Assembly (NCBI RefSeq): GCF_014645535.1
Contig: NZ_BMLX01000003.1
Span: 1-64,000 of the forward strand
DNA from: Silvimonas iriomotensis
GTDB taxonomy: Bacteria > Pseudomonadota > Gammaproteobacteria > Burkholderiales > Chitinibacteraceae
DNA: 64,000 bases
Direction: 5' to 3'
Shown: piece after piece, positions 30,382-39,891 of the stretch
Layout: the number at the start of each line of letters is the position of its first letter
How positions within the stretch are numbered: the stretch's first letter is position 1
Position numbers and translations under genes: made by a program
Notes under the pieces: generated by a model
What the model was told of the DNA's origin: nothing
The model's database searches: none
What the model saw: only the letters and a program-made list of their open reading frames with translations

Positions 30382-32178
30382 ATGAACAAATTCAATGGAC
30401 AGGCCGTGCCGCTGGTGCTGGCCTCAGCCCTGGCGCTGGCGCTGGGCGCGTGCGGCGGCGGTTCTGACAACTTCAGCACGACAGCCGATGCGCCGACAGC
30501 GACCCCGACGCCCACGGTCACCGCGACCCCCACGCCCAGCCCGACCGCGACGCCGACACCTACGCCCACCGCCACACCGACACCGACCCCGTCGGCCAGT
30601 GCCTTGTCGCCGTTGAACGGGGCAACCGCAGCCTTTGCCGATTCACGCCTGCAGATCACCTTTGATACCACCCCGACGCTGGGCAGCACTGGTTATATCA
30701 AGGTGTTCAAGTCTGACGGCACGCCGGTCGATACGATCGATATCAGCGGTGCCCCTGTCACCGCGGGCGGCGAAACCCAGACCTACATGCCGGCAGCCAA
30801 TACCGAAATCGACAAACTGGGCAACAACGTCAATGCGCTGACCCAATGGCGCTACGTGTACTACAAGCCGGTCACCATCTCCGGCAAGACGGCTACCATC
30901 CGCCTGCATGACGGCGTACTGGGCTACAACACCAGCTATTACGTCACCGTCGATAATGGCGTGCTCAACGGCACTTATAATGGCTCGGCCTTCGCCGGCA
31001 TTACGGCCAATACGGCATGGGCGTTCCACACCAAAAACGCGCCGTCCTCGCCCACGGCGGTGACGGTCGATACCGCCGGCACAGGCGACTTCACCACTGT
31101 GCAAGGCGCGCTGAACTGGATCATGGGCAATGGTTGCAACACATGTACCAACGCCACCGATGCCAAGACCATCACCATCAAGAACGGCACGTACAACGAG
31201 CAGCTCTTCCTGCGCAACACCAACAACCTGACCATTCAGGGGGCCAGTCGTGCCGGGGTGGTGGTCTCGCAAGAGAACTACGAATCGTGGAACCCGGGCA
31301 CCGGTGGCAGCAAGACCGCCCCGCAGACCACGCTGACGTCTGAACTTGCCGGCACCCGCCGCTCGCTCGGTGGCGGTCGTGCGGTGTTCCTGGTGGAAGG
31401 CGCGGACATGCTGAAGCTGACCAACTTCACGCTGCAGAACCCGCACGTCAAAACGACAACTGCCAACAACCAGGCCGAGACCATTTACTACAACAGCGCC
31501 ACGCTGGCCGGCAGCCGCATGCTGGCGACCTACATGAATTTCATCTCGGCCCAGGACACCGTACAGACCAAGGGCTGGGTCTGGTACTACCAGACCTATA
31601 TCGCCGGGGATGTGGATTTCATCTGGGGCTCGCCATTTGCCGCGTTGTTTGAAAACAGCGAACTGCACACCGTGGCCGATCCGACCGCGCCAACGCAAGG
31701 CGGGTATATCTTCCAGGCGCGCGCCGCATTCGGCTATCCGGGCTTTGTAGTGCTGAACAGCACACTGACGGCAGATGCCGCTGTGCCGGCCGGTGTCACC
31801 TTCCTTGGTCGCTCTGGTGGCCTGACGGTGGCCAACGGGTACTGCCAGACCCAGTTGACCACGGGCAGCCTGGCCAATGCCAACTACGGTTGCGACAACA
31901 TCGCCTACATCAACACCAAAATGGGCGGCCATATCGCCACCGTTGGCTGGTCCAGCCCGACGACCAGCCCGGCCAACCCGGTGCCGGACCCGACCACGGC
32001 GACCACCACCGCAGGCTGGCGTGAAAGCGGCAGCATGGACAGCACGGGCGCCGCGCTCTCCATGACCGGCCGTGATACGACTGACGCCAGCAATACGCTG
32101 GATCTGAGTGGCCTGGCTACCCGCACCCAGGTGTTCTCTGCCTGGAACGGCAATACCGGCTGGACACCCACACCTTGA
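30382..32178 (+). CDS. Pectinesterase (CE8) lipoprotein with a Thr-Pro linker
   Basis: This 598-residue protein begins with a lipoprotein signal; the lipobox LGAC gives Cys24 as the lipidated residue, and GGGSDN follows. Residues 35-72 are a TP-repeat linker, about 75-220 a beta-sandwich (Ig-like) domain, and about 225-598 a right-handed beta-helix pectin methylesterase. Catalytic residues are visible: Gln391-Asp392 in AQDTVQ, Asp412 in GDVDFIWG and Arg477 in LGRSGG. It removes methyl esters from pectin, probably on the cell surface. A GGAGG site precedes the ATG. No pectate lyase is nearby. Confidence 0.92.
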   Translation: MNKFNGQAVPLVLASALALALGACGGGSDNFSTTADAPTATPTPTVTATPTPSPTATPTPTPTATPTPTPSASALSPLNGATAAFADSRLQITFDTTPTLGSTGYIKVFKSDGTPVDTIDISGAPVTAGGETQTYMPAANTEIDKLGNNVNALTQWRYVYYKPVTISGKTATIRLHDGVLGYNTSYYVTVDNGVLNGTYNGSAFAGITANTAWAFHTKNAPSSPTAVTVDTAGTGDFTTVQGALNWIMGNGCNTCTNATDAKTITIKNGTYNEQLFLRNTNNLTIQGASRAGVVVSQENYESWNPGTGGSKTAPQTTLTSELAGTRRSLGGGRAVFLVEGADMLKLTNFTLQNPHVKTTTANNQAETIYYNSATLAGSRMLATYMNFISAQDTVQTKGWVWYYQTYIAGDVDFIWGSPFAALFENSELHTVADPTAPTQGGYIFQARAAFGYPGFVVLNSTLTADAAVPAGVTFLGRSGGLTVANGYCQTQLTTGSLANANYGCDNIAYINTKMGGHIATVGWSSPTTSPANPVPDPTTATTTAGWRESGSMDSTGAALSMTGRDTTDASNTLDLSGLATRTQVFSAWNGNTGWTPTP

Positions 32179-32215
32179 TCGACGCACGTTTGGGCAGGTA
32201 GTTACTGTGCCTGCC

Positions 32216-32243
32216 AGGGCCACCGCACGGTGGCCCTTTTTTT
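32216..32243 (+). terminator. Terminator after the pectinesterase gene
   Basis: AGGGCCACCG and CGGTGGCCCT form a perfect 10-bp stem with a CA loop, followed by a run of T residues. It lies 38 bases after the pectinesterase stop and before the convergent TRAP gene. Confidence 0.9.
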
Positions 32244-32276
32244 ATGCTTGTTCAGCTTTGATTTGATCCGGCCTGG

Positions 32277-33245
32277 TTACTTCATCATGGCTGGCAAGAC
32301 CTGGTTGAATTCATCCTGCCCTTGCAGCGTGCTGGCATACACCTGGATCATGCGCGCCACGAACACGCCGGGGTCTTTGACCAGCACGGGCGTAATGCCG
32401 GCCTTGTGCAGGGTTTGTTCGGCACCGGTCAGTTGTTGTTTCCAGAGTGTGCGCATGACGGTGCCCGATTGCGCACCCAAGCTTTGCAAGGTGCTCTGGT
32501 CAGTCGGGCTGAGCGTCTGCCAGTACCTGCGCGACACCACCAGCACCTCTGGCGTGACGATGTGGTTGGTCAGCAGCACGTTGCGCGCGTACTTGTAATT
32601 GCCGGTCTCGACATAAGAGGGGATGTTGTTCTCGGCGCAATCGATCCGCCCATCCTGAAACGCTTTGCTGATGTCGTTGAACGGCACCACCACCGGCGTG
32701 GCGCCCAGTTGCCGCACCATGTCGTTGTAGACGGGCGAATCCTGCACCCGCACACGCAGCCCGGCGAAGTCTGAGGGGTAACGCACCACATGGTTCATGC
32801 AGTAAAACGAGCGCGAACCGCCGTCATACCAGGCCAGCACCTTGAAGCCTTTATCAAACAGGCTTGCGCCAATGCGGGCGCCCAGACCTTCATCGAGCTT
32901 GCGGAACATGTGGTCTGAATCCGGGAACACAAACGGTAGCGTCAACAGCCGCGCCTGCGGTACCACGCCAGACAAGGGGCCCAGGTTGAACACGCCAAAT
33001 TCGATATCACCACGGGCCAGTTTCTGGATGGCCTGTGGCTGATCGCCCAGTTCACTGTTGTTATAAGCCGTGATGGCAATGCGGCCATTGCTGGCGTCAC
33101 GCACGCTATCGGCAAAAGACTGCAAGGCGCGCGACGATGCGTTGTCGGCAGGGTGGGCAGACCACGCCCGTAAAGGCTGGGCCGCACTGAAAGCACAACA
33201 GAGTGAAAACACCAGCGTCACCGGTACTGCGGGAAATTGCCACAT
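32277..33245 (-). CDS. TRAP transporter solute-binding protein (DctP family)
   Basis: The start at ATG 33245 follows GAGGAGAAGG; the frame opens five codons earlier. The 322 residues begin with a Sec signal (VPVTLVFSLCCAFSAAQP). The DctP core includes NNSELGDQPQAIQKLARGDIEF, the ligand-binding strand GLRVRVQDSPVYNDM with the conserved Arg that binds a carboxylate, and IDCAENN. It is periplasmic. The membrane partners (small DctQ, large DctM) are not in the window, so it is an orphan binding protein, perhaps for uptake of an organic acid or as a sensor component. Confidence 0.88.
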   Translation of the reverse strand: MWQFPAVPVTLVFSLCCAFSAAQPLRAWSAHPADNASSRALQSFADSVRDASNGRIAITAYNNSELGDQPQAIQKLARGDIEFGVFNLGPLSGVVPQARLLTLPFVFPDSDHMFRKLDEGLGARIGASLFDKGFKVLAWYDGGSRSFYCMNHVVRYPSDFAGLRVRVQDSPVYNDMVRQLGATPVVVPFNDISKAFQDGRIDCAENNIPSYVETGNYKYARNVLLTNHIVTPEVLVVSRRYWQTLSPTDQSTLQSLGAQSGTVMRTLWKQQLTGAEQTLHKAGITPVLVKDPGVFVARMIQVYASTLQGQDEFNQVLPAMMK

Positions 33246-33548
33246 CGACCTTCTCCTCAACTGTTGTTATGAGTGGGTGCGGGCAGAGTCTTTGTATGCA
33301 CCGAGACCAGGATATGACATTCAGGTGACGGCCAGGCGCCAATGCAGCAAGGTATGACCAATGCCAAAAAACCGGGCCTTGCCTGTGGCCCGGACGCGAC
33401 AACGCGCTGTCATGTTTTCATCAGAACAGCAAAATAACTTCATGAACCAGTACGGATTTTCTTCATAAAACCGCCGCATGCTCGCCAGCACATCCGCACG
33501 CCTCAACCGCACGGGTGCACCTTTCAAAAAACAAACGGAGTACTGGAT
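33246..33548. other. Divergent promoter region between TRAP and PI-PLC genes
   Basis: 303 bases with no gene. It contains AT-rich segments near 33425-33475, likely promoter sequence for the PI-PLC-like gene, and the ribosome site of the TRAP gene at its left edge. No clear hairpin or operator is recognised. Confidence 0.4.
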
Positions 33549-34520
33549 ATGAAGCTCAAAACCCTTGTCGCCACACTGGCGGCGGCCGCGTGTGCGTGGT
33601 GGCCGGCTGCGCCCGCCCTGGCCAGTGATTTCAACGTGCCGTTCATTGCCCCGACTGTCTGGAATACCCCGCTGAACCGCATTGCCCAGGTGGCTTGCCA
33701 CAATTGCTATCAAAAGCAGTACGCCCCGACGTTTACCTCGGCGCTCAACAGCGTGCGGACGGTTGAAGTGGATTTCTGGGATCAGCAAGACGCCGTCAGC
33801 GGTGGCTCGGCCAAACACTGGTTTGTGCGCCATGACGCTGGCACGCTGTTTCAGTCTGGCAACGACAACAACTGCACCGGCGATGGCACCGGCAAGAACG
33901 ACCTGCAAGCCTGCCTGAACGACATCAAGGCCTGGAGCGACGCCAACGCCGCGCATTTCCCCATCATTGTGGTGCTGGACAAAAAACAGGGCTGGTCCAA
34001 GGCCAGTTCGCAGCGCACCCCGGCTGATCTGGATGAACTGGTCAGCAAGACGTTTGGCAGCGCGCTGTTTACGCCGGCCGATCTGAAAAACTTCATTGGC
34101 AGCAGCGGTGCCTTGCAGACCGACATCGCCGGCAAGGCCTGGCCGAGTGCCACCGCGCTGGCCGGCAAGATCATCCTGGTGCTCAACCACACAGAGAACC
34201 AGCGCCTGTCTGAATACGCCGAGGCCCGCGGCGCCAGCGCAAAGATCTTTATCTCACCCGTGACCAATGGCCAGAACGATGTGAACGGCACCGTCAGCGG
34301 CATGTCGGCCACGGCCTCGGCCTGGGTGGCCATGAACAACATGCAAAGCAGCGATCGCGCCTGGGCGGTGAACAGTGATGCCGCCGGTCATATCGGCCGC
34401 GTGTGGGGCGACGACGGTGTGTCGTTTGCCGACCATATTGCCGGCCACGTCCAGCTGTCGGCCTATTACGATTTTGCCGCCAACCAGGATGCCAGCGGGT
34501 TCCGCATTCGCCCCTTCTAA
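33549..34520 (+). CDS. Secreted PI-PLC-like phosphodiesterase (Ca2+-dependent type)
   Basis: This 323-residue protein has a Sec signal peptide (LVATLAAAACAWWPAAPALA). The body fits the PI-PLC X TIM barrel of the Ca-dependent bacterial class: a first His loop in VACHNCYQKQ, the strand VEVDFWD (metal and acid residues), and the second catalytic His in WFVRHDAGT. Later strands IIVVLDKK and KIILVLNH complete the barrel. Such enzymes cleave phosphoinositides or related glycerophosphodiesters outside the cell. A GGAG site precedes the ATG. It is flanked by its own terminator. Confidence 0.8.
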   Translation: MKLKTLVATLAAAACAWWPAAPALASDFNVPFIAPTVWNTPLNRIAQVACHNCYQKQYAPTFTSALNSVRTVEVDFWDQQDAVSGGSAKHWFVRHDAGTLFQSGNDNNCTGDGTGKNDLQACLNDIKAWSDANAAHFPIIVVLDKKQGWSKASSQRTPADLDELVSKTFGSALFTPADLKNFIGSSGALQTDIAGKAWPSATALAGKIILVLNHTENQRLSEYAEARGASAKIFISPVTNGQNDVNGTVSGMSATASAWVAMNNMQSSDRAWAVNSDAAGHIGRVWGDDGVSFADHIAGHVQLSAYYDFAANQDASGFRIRPF

Positions 34521-34537
34521 GGTATGGTGTAAAGCAG

Positions 34538-34566
34538 AAAAAAGCCCCATGGTTCGGGGCTTTTTT
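34538..34566. terminator. Terminator after the PI-PLC-like gene
   Basis: AAAAAAGCCCC and GGGGCTTTTTT form a perfect stem around a seven-base loop. The A and T runs on both sides make it usable in both directions. It starts 18 bases after the stop codon. Confidence 0.9.
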
Positions 34567-34788
34567 CTTTGGTAACAAGGGTTTGTAGGTTGTTGCGCCG
34601 CAACCATGAAGGGTGTTGTCTGACACGGGGCCGCCGTCTGTCACGTCCCTGCCATTCGTCCCCCGTTTTGTTAGCCGCGTCACATCCATGACGCTGGCTT
34701 GTCGACAACATGTCCTCGCTAACCGGCAAATGCCACCCCTGCTCGCCGCCGTTTTTTTTGCTGGCGGTCCCTCTGGAGGATTGCTTCC

Positions 34789-35472
34789 ATGAACATCTTG
34801 CTTGTTTCCAACGACGCCACCGTGCGTGACTCTGTCATGGCCAACCTGCACAGCGCGGGCATGGCCGCAGAGCCCGCCGCCAAAAACCCTGAACTGTTCG
34901 ACCGCCTTGCCGCTGTGGCCTATCGGCTGGTGATCCTGGATTTCGGCCTGCGCACGGATCACAAAATGCTCTCCATGATCAAGAACCTGCGCGAGAAACA
35001 ATGGGGAACGCCGGTGATGGTGTTGTCAGAGCGGGGTGAAACGCCGGCCGTGATCAACGCGCTGGCCCAGGGCGCAGATGCCTACGTGGTCAAACCCTAT
35101 GTGCCGGCTGATCTGGTGGCGCGTATCCGCGCGCTGCTGCGGCGGGCGGTGGTGCAGCACCATCTGGATATCGAGGGCGGCAAGCTGGATGTCGATCACG
35201 ACCATCGCCGCGTGTTTCTGGGCGGGACAGAGCTGACCTTGTCGCAGCGCGAATCAGCCCTGTTGTTCTTGCTGCTGGCAGACCCGACCGAGGTGTGCTC
35301 GCGCCGGCAAATCCGCGCGGCGGTGTATGGGCAGGACAACCCGGTGGCCGAAAGTACGATCGAGACACTGGTGCACAGCCTGCGTAAAAAGCTGGGTGCA
35401 GAATCGATCGAAACGATACGCGGCAACGGCTACCGTTTTGTGACCCGGCAGCAAGCCATGGCGTTGAACTGA
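34789..35472 (+). CDS. OmpR/PhoB-family response regulator with a partly degenerate receiver
   Basis: This 227-residue protein has a receiver domain (about 1-118) and a C-terminal winged-helix DNA-binding domain (about 128-222) with ELTLSQRESALLFLL and the recognition part VHSLRKKLGAESIETIRGNGYRF. The phospho-acceptor Asp (VILDFGL, about 51) and Lys (VVKPY) are kept. The usual pair of acidic residues near the N-terminus is reduced to one (VSNDAT). Phosphorylation may therefore be weak. A GGAGG site precedes the ATG. No histidine kinase adjoins it, so it is an orphan regulator. Confidence 0.9.
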   Translation: MNILLVSNDATVRDSVMANLHSAGMAAEPAAKNPELFDRLAAVAYRLVILDFGLRTDHKMLSMIKNLREKQWGTPVMVLSERGETPAVINALAQGADAYVVKPYVPADLVARIRALLRRAVVQHHLDIEGGKLDVDHDHRRVFLGGTELTLSQRESALLFLLLADPTEVCSRRQIRAAVYGQDNPVAESTIETLVHSLRKKLGAESIETIRGNGYRFVTRQQAMALN

Positions 35473-35545
35473 TGCCTGTGTAGCAAAAGACGCGACAGAC
35501 CGGTCAACTATAGAGTCGGAACGGCGGCTGACGTATTCTGTAGTT

Positions 35546-36880
35546 ATGAAGACGGAATACCAGCCACTGTCTGCCGGCTTTGCAGACCTTTTGCTAGACG
35601 TTGTGTGCGCAGTCGATCGCACAGGACGTTTCGTTTACGTCAGCGCCGCATGCGAACGTGTCTTTGGCTATACGCCAGAAGAGATGGTCGGGCGGGTGAT
35701 GATCGACATGGTGGCGCCCGAAGACCGGGCGCGCACGCTGGCCGAGGCTGGCGAAGTCATGAGCGGCAAGGACCGCGTCGGCTTTGAAAACCGCTATGTC
35801 CGCAAAGATGGCCGGCTGGTCCATGTGATGTGGTCGGCGCGCTGGTCAGAGTCTGACCAGTTGCGCGTTGCGGTGGCCCGTGATGTGACCCGGCGCAAAC
35901 GGGCCGAAGCCATGCAGGCGGCGGTCTATGCGATCTCTGAAGCGGCGCAGGTGGCGGAAGATGCCCAGGCGCTGTACCGCATGATCTACCAGGTGGTCAG
36001 CCCGCTGATCCCCGCTGACAATTTTGCGCTGGCGCTGCGTGACGAACAGACCGGTGCCCTGGTTTATCCCTGGTATATGGAAGGCGCGCGCCGGATCATG
36101 GCGCCACGGCCACGCTCGCTGGCGCAGGCCTTCAACCACGTGTTCACCACCGGCCTGTCGCTGCGACTGGATGATCCGACCTGGTCTGCCGCGCTGGCGG
36201 CCGATATGGCCGAGCTGCCGCTGGCCTGGCTGGGCGTGCCATTGCACGGCAGCAAGGGCTCGCTGGGCGTGCTGGCATTGATGCGCACCAGTGGTCAGAC
36301 GTTTGATCACGACGAACTCGAAGCGCTGCAGTTTATTTCGACCCAGATCAGCATGGCGATCGAGCACAAGGAAATGCAGGTACGTCTGCAGCGACAGGCC
36401 CAGTACGACGATCTGACCGGGCTGCCCAACCGCGCCTTGCTGGCCGACCGGCTGGATATGGCCATTGCCCGGGCCCAGCGTGATGGCCGCGCGCTGGCGC
36501 TGCTGTACCTTGATCTGGACAAGTTCAAGATGGTCAACGATCTGTGGGGCCATGCGGCCGGTGATGGCTTGCTGCAGGAAGTGGCACGCCGTCTGCAAAA
36601 AAGCGTGCGCCGGGCCGATACGGTGGCGCGGTTGTCTGGCGATGAATTTGTGGTGCTGCTGGAGAACTTCGAGCCCGGCAACATCAACGAGACCGTCCAG
36701 AAACTGGCCGTGGCGGTTAGCCAGCCGGTGATGATTGAAAATCACGTCCACCCGCTGCGGGTCAGTATCGGCGTGGCGCTGTACCCGGAACACGGGCTGG
36801 ATGCGCGCCAGTTACTCAAGCACGCCGACAGTGCCATGTACCAGTGCAAGCGCAGTGGTGGCTGCGCAGTACAAAGCTGA
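35546..36880 (+). CDS. PAS-GAF-GGDEF diguanylate cyclase
   Basis: This 444-residue soluble protein has a PAS domain (about 10-120, with VDRTGRFVYVSAACERVFGY), a GAF domain (about 130-275) and a GGDEF domain (about 285-440). The active-site motif is SGDEF (364-368), an accepted active variant. An RxxD inhibitory site (RRAD, 355-358) sits five residues before it, so the enzyme is predicted to make c-di-GMP and be feedback-inhibited. It lies 73 bases after the OmpR-type gene. Together with the HD-GYP regulator it gives this region both c-di-GMP synthesis and breakdown. Confidence 0.92.
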   Translation: MKTEYQPLSAGFADLLLDVVCAVDRTGRFVYVSAACERVFGYTPEEMVGRVMIDMVAPEDRARTLAEAGEVMSGKDRVGFENRYVRKDGRLVHVMWSARWSESDQLRVAVARDVTRRKRAEAMQAAVYAISEAAQVAEDAQALYRMIYQVVSPLIPADNFALALRDEQTGALVYPWYMEGARRIMAPRPRSLAQAFNHVFTTGLSLRLDDPTWSAALAADMAELPLAWLGVPLHGSKGSLGVLALMRTSGQTFDHDELEALQFISTQISMAIEHKEMQVRLQRQAQYDDLTGLPNRALLADRLDMAIARAQRDGRALALLYLDLDKFKMVNDLWGHAAGDGLLQEVARRLQKSVRRADTVARLSGDEFVVLLENFEPGNINETVQKLAVAVSQPVMIENHVHPLRVSIGVALYPEHGLDARQLLKHADSAMYQCKRSGGCAVQS

Positions 36881-36900
36881 CCAACCGCACCACACGGCCA

Positions 36901-37479
36901 CTATTGCTGCCAGTTGCAACCGGTATCGGTGACGGTATCGTGCAAGAGTGCCAGCGGTGCCAGTAGCAGCAAATTGGCATGCGCTGTCTTGCAAGAAGCG
37001 CGTTGCGCCTTGCCCATTTCCCGCCCCAGCGCGGTCTGCGCGGCTTCTTGTTGCGGTTTCAGGTTGAGTTCAATGGCCGACGGGGCATTGCCCTGGCCTG
37101 CGGCATCGCGCGCGCTGTTGCGCAGGGCTTCCATATCCAGTTTGCGTACCGGCTCTGAAGCCACGGGGCGCGGCGTGTCGGGTCTGGTCAGCGGTTGCGC
37201 CAGCGTGATGGCGGTTCTGGAAGGCGGTGCAGGGCGCAGATGCGTGCTGGCGTGCTGAGTGGGCACCGTCGGGGCCGGTATGGCTGGCCTGGCCGGCGCC
37301 GGGCTGGCCAGCGGGATCAGTTCAACCAGCGTTTTCCGCGTGGGTAGCCGCAACCTTGCCGGGGCACGCACGCCGTATTGCAGTAGCCACAAACACAAAA
37401 TATTGATGACAATCGCCGCCGAAAAAGCGGTGGCACGATTGCGACGAACAGAAAGCGACAGCGGGCGGGCAAGAACCAT
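36901..37479 (-). CDS. Single-pass, proline-rich envelope protein of unknown function
   Basis: I take ATG 37479 as the start (192 residues); the frame is open to 37557. A basic N-terminus leads into one transmembrane segment (AFSAAIVINILCLWLLQYGV), then a periplasmic Pro/Ala-rich stretch with TRPDTPRPVA and a C-terminal part with two cysteines (ASCKTA and DTGCNWQQ). The layout resembles short TonB-like or envelope-spanning proteins, but no TonB C-terminal domain is seen. The function is unknown. It lies downstream of the HTH-citrate-synthase gene on the same strand. Confidence 0.55.
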   Translation of the reverse strand: MVLARPLSLSVRRNRATAFSAAIVINILCLWLLQYGVRAPARLRLPTRKTLVELIPLASPAPARPAIPAPTVPTQHASTHLRPAPPSRTAITLAQPLTRPDTPRPVASEPVRKLDMEALRNSARDAAGQGNAPSAIELNLKPQQEAAQTALGREMGKAQRASCKTAHANLLLLAPLALLHDTVTDTGCNWQQ

Positions 37480-37566
37480 GGTCCGGGGCAAAGCGCAGGC
37501 TCGTCTTTCAATAAGTTGACGCAGATCGTATTGAGCATCGTGGCAATTTGCAATCACCTGGCGCCG

Positions 37567-38721
37567 TTATTCGCTATCGCGCGTGAATTCCGCCCGTGGC
37601 CGGATCAATTGCCCGGTGGCCCTTTGCTCCAGCGCATGGGCGATCCAGCCGGCGCAGCGGCCCATGGCAAAGAGCCGCAAGGCATGGTCCAGCGGCAAGC
37701 GCACACTGCGTACCAGGCTGACCAGCGCCAGATCCAGCGAGGGGTGATCGCCCAGATGTGCCCTCAGTTGCGCAACAACGTGCGCAAAAGCCGCATCAGG
37801 CGCAATCAGCCCCAGCAAATGCCGGGCGCGGGGATCGCCATCCGGGTAAAGCGGGTGGCCAAAGAGTCCGGCCGGCAGTGCCTGCCCGGCGGCCAGATAT
37901 TGCCCCAGCGGGTCCGGCCCTGGCGTGTCGAGCATGTCGTTGATCACCTGGCCCACGGCCTGGGTCAAACCGCCGTGGCGTGGGCCGCTGAGGGTGGCCA
38001 GCCCGGCTTGCAGGCAGGCGGCCAGACTGGCGCCGGTAGAGGCGGCCACGCGTACCGCAAAGGTCGATGCATTCAACTCATGATCGGCACACAGCACCAG
38101 CGCCTGGCGCAGCAAACTGGCGTGTTCCGGCCTGCGCCAGCCCTGGGCCAGCGCGGCATGAAAAGGCAGGCCCGGGTGGCCGCCCAGCGCATGACACACC
38201 GTATGCATCAGGCCGATGGCCTCGGCCTGTTGTTGGGCGATCGGCGCATCATGCGTAGCGCAAACCGGCGCAAGTGCCAGTGCCACCGTCGCGCGTTGCA
38301 GCGGCGGCAACCCTGCTGGCAAGCGCGGGTACGACGCGGCACCGTGCCAGTCCAGCGTGTCATCGGCATGCCAGAGTAACGCTGCGGTCTGTTCCAGCGT
38401 GGCGTGCCTGGCCAGCGTTACTGCGTCTTGCCCGCGGTATTGCAGTTGTTGCTGGTCAATCCGGGTGATGGCGGTTTGCAGCACCGGCAAGCCCCAGTCG
38501 AGCACATGGCGCGCGGCCTCACGCGGCCGGCGCTGGCGCTGTTTGCGGGCCAGCCAGGCCTTGATATCGGCCTCGATATACCAGCGGGCGCGCGGATCGC
38601 TGGCCGGGCCGGCGTTGCGGATCACGCCGCGGCTGACATAGGCATACAGCGTCGCCAGACTCACGCCCAGCATGCGGGCAGCGGTCGCGGCATCCACCAG
38701 ACCGGATGGGGTTTCTGCCAT
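37567..38721 (-). CDS. Citrate synthase-family protein with an N-terminal helix-turn-helix
   Basis: This 384-residue protein has residues about 8-60 as a MerR/excisionase-type HTH (VDAATAARMLGVSLATLYAYVSRGVI). From about 85 it is a citrate synthase fold. The conserved active-site segments are visible: CADHELNASTF (His274 equivalent), GPRHGG (His320) and PSLDLAL (Asp375 region), and the tail GRCAGWIAHALEQR. A DNA-binding domain on this enzyme hints at a metabolite-sensing regulator or moonlighting role. It is divergent from a second citrate-synthase gene, with about 85 bases between the starts, so shared control is likely. Confidence 0.9.
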   Translation of the reverse strand: MAETPSGLVDAATAARMLGVSLATLYAYVSRGVIRNAGPASDPRARWYIEADIKAWLARKQRQRRPREAARHVLDWGLPVLQTAITRIDQQQLQYRGQDAVTLARHATLEQTAALLWHADDTLDWHGAASYPRLPAGLPPLQRATVALALAPVCATHDAPIAQQQAEAIGLMHTVCHALGGHPGLPFHAALAQGWRRPEHASLLRQALVLCADHELNASTFAVRVAASTGASLAACLQAGLATLSGPRHGGLTQAVGQVINDMLDTPGPDPLGQYLAAGQALPAGLFGHPLYPDGDPRARHLLGLIAPDAAFAHVVAQLRAHLGDHPSLDLALVSLVRSVRLPLDHALRLFAMGRCAGWIAHALEQRATGQLIRPRAEFTRDSE

Positions 38722-38806
38722 GAAATAGATTGATTTAGTGATTCAAGATTTTTATTAAATCAACGTATTGATAGGCTGTCCATGTCTGACCCACGGAGAA
38801 TACAAA

Positions 38807-39874
38807 ATGGCGACTGGACTGGATGGCGTCATCGCGGCGCAAACGCGCCTGAGTCATGTTGATGGCGAGGCAGGGCGGCTGATCCTGCGCGGATTTGAAC
38901 TGGAACAACTGGCTGGCCACTGGACTTTTGAAGAGGTTGCGGCGTTGTTGTGGCAAGACATCGTGCCGCATGCGGCTGATCTTGCCGGCAGCCTGGGCCA
39001 GGCGCGTTGCGCGGCCTGGCAGCGTTTTCACCCCCTGTTGCCGCAACTGGCGGGCATGAGCGCCATTGAAGGCATGCGCTTTTTGCTGGCGGCGGTGCCG
39101 GATGAACCGGCTGATGCAACAGGTTTGCTGGGCGCGGCCGGCGTGGCCATGGCGGCCGCCCTCCGCGCGGCGACCAATGCCGCGCCACTCTCGCCCAATG
39201 CCGATGCCGGGCATGCGGCCGACCTGCTGCGCATGTTGCGGGGTCAGGCAGGGGACGCCAGTGAAGTGCGCGCGTTTGAGACCTATCTTGTGGCCGCCAT
39301 GGATCACGGTTTGAATGCGTCCACTTTCACCGCACGCGTGGTGGCCTCGACCGAAGCAGGCCTGGCCTCTGCCGTCGTGGCCGCGCTGGGGGCGCTGAAA
39401 GGGCCGCTGCATGGCGGCGCACCGGGCCCGGTGCTGGATATGCTCGATGCCATCGCTGAAGCCGCCAACGCCGATGCCTGGATTGACGCTGCGATCGCCC
39501 GGGGTGAACGGCTGATGGGTTTTGGCCACCGGATCTACCGCGTGCGTGATCCGCGCGCCGATGTACTCAAGCACGCGGTCAGCGGCTTGCGCGGGCGCGA
39601 CAACCGCATTGCGCTGGCCGAGGCCGTGGAGCAGGCCGGGCTCAAGGCGCTGGCCAGGCACAAGCCGGGCCGCAGGCTGGATGTGAACACCGAGTTCTAC
39701 ACCGCCTTGTTGCTGGAAGCGCTGGCGATTGCGCGGTGTGGCTTTACGCCGGTGTTTGCCGCCGCCCGCACGGCCGGGTGGATTGCCCATGCCTGCGAGC
39801 AACAGCAAACCGGGCGACTGTTGCGGCCGGCCTCGCAATACATCGGGCCGTGGCCGGAACCGCAAGCGGCCTGA
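38807..39874 (+). CDS. Citrate/2-methylcitrate synthase-family protein
   Basis: The start at ATG 38807 follows ACGGAGAA; the frame opens 13 codons earlier. The 355 residues show the citrate synthase segments AAMDHGLNASTF, GPLHGGAPG and FGHRIYRVRDPRA. In the Asp375 segment the sequence is VNTEFYTALLLEAL, so Glu stands for Asp, as in some family branches. It condenses acetyl- or propionyl-CoA with oxaloacetate in other members; the substrate here is not readable. It is divergent from the HTH-containing paralogue. Confidence 0.88.
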   Translation: MATGLDGVIAAQTRLSHVDGEAGRLILRGFELEQLAGHWTFEEVAALLWQDIVPHAADLAGSLGQARCAAWQRFHPLLPQLAGMSAIEGMRFLLAAVPDEPADATGLLGAAGVAMAAALRAATNAAPLSPNADAGHAADLLRMLRGQAGDASEVRAFETYLVAAMDHGLNASTFTARVVASTEAGLASAVVAALGALKGPLHGGAPGPVLDMLDAIAEAANADAWIDAAIARGERLMGFGHRIYRVRDPRADVLKHAVSGLRGRDNRIALAEAVEQAGLKALARHKPGRRLDVNTEFYTALLLEALAIARCGFTPVFAAARTAGWIAHACEQQQTGRLLRPASQYIGPWPEPQAA

Positions 39875-39891
39875 ACCGCTGTGGCCGCAGC

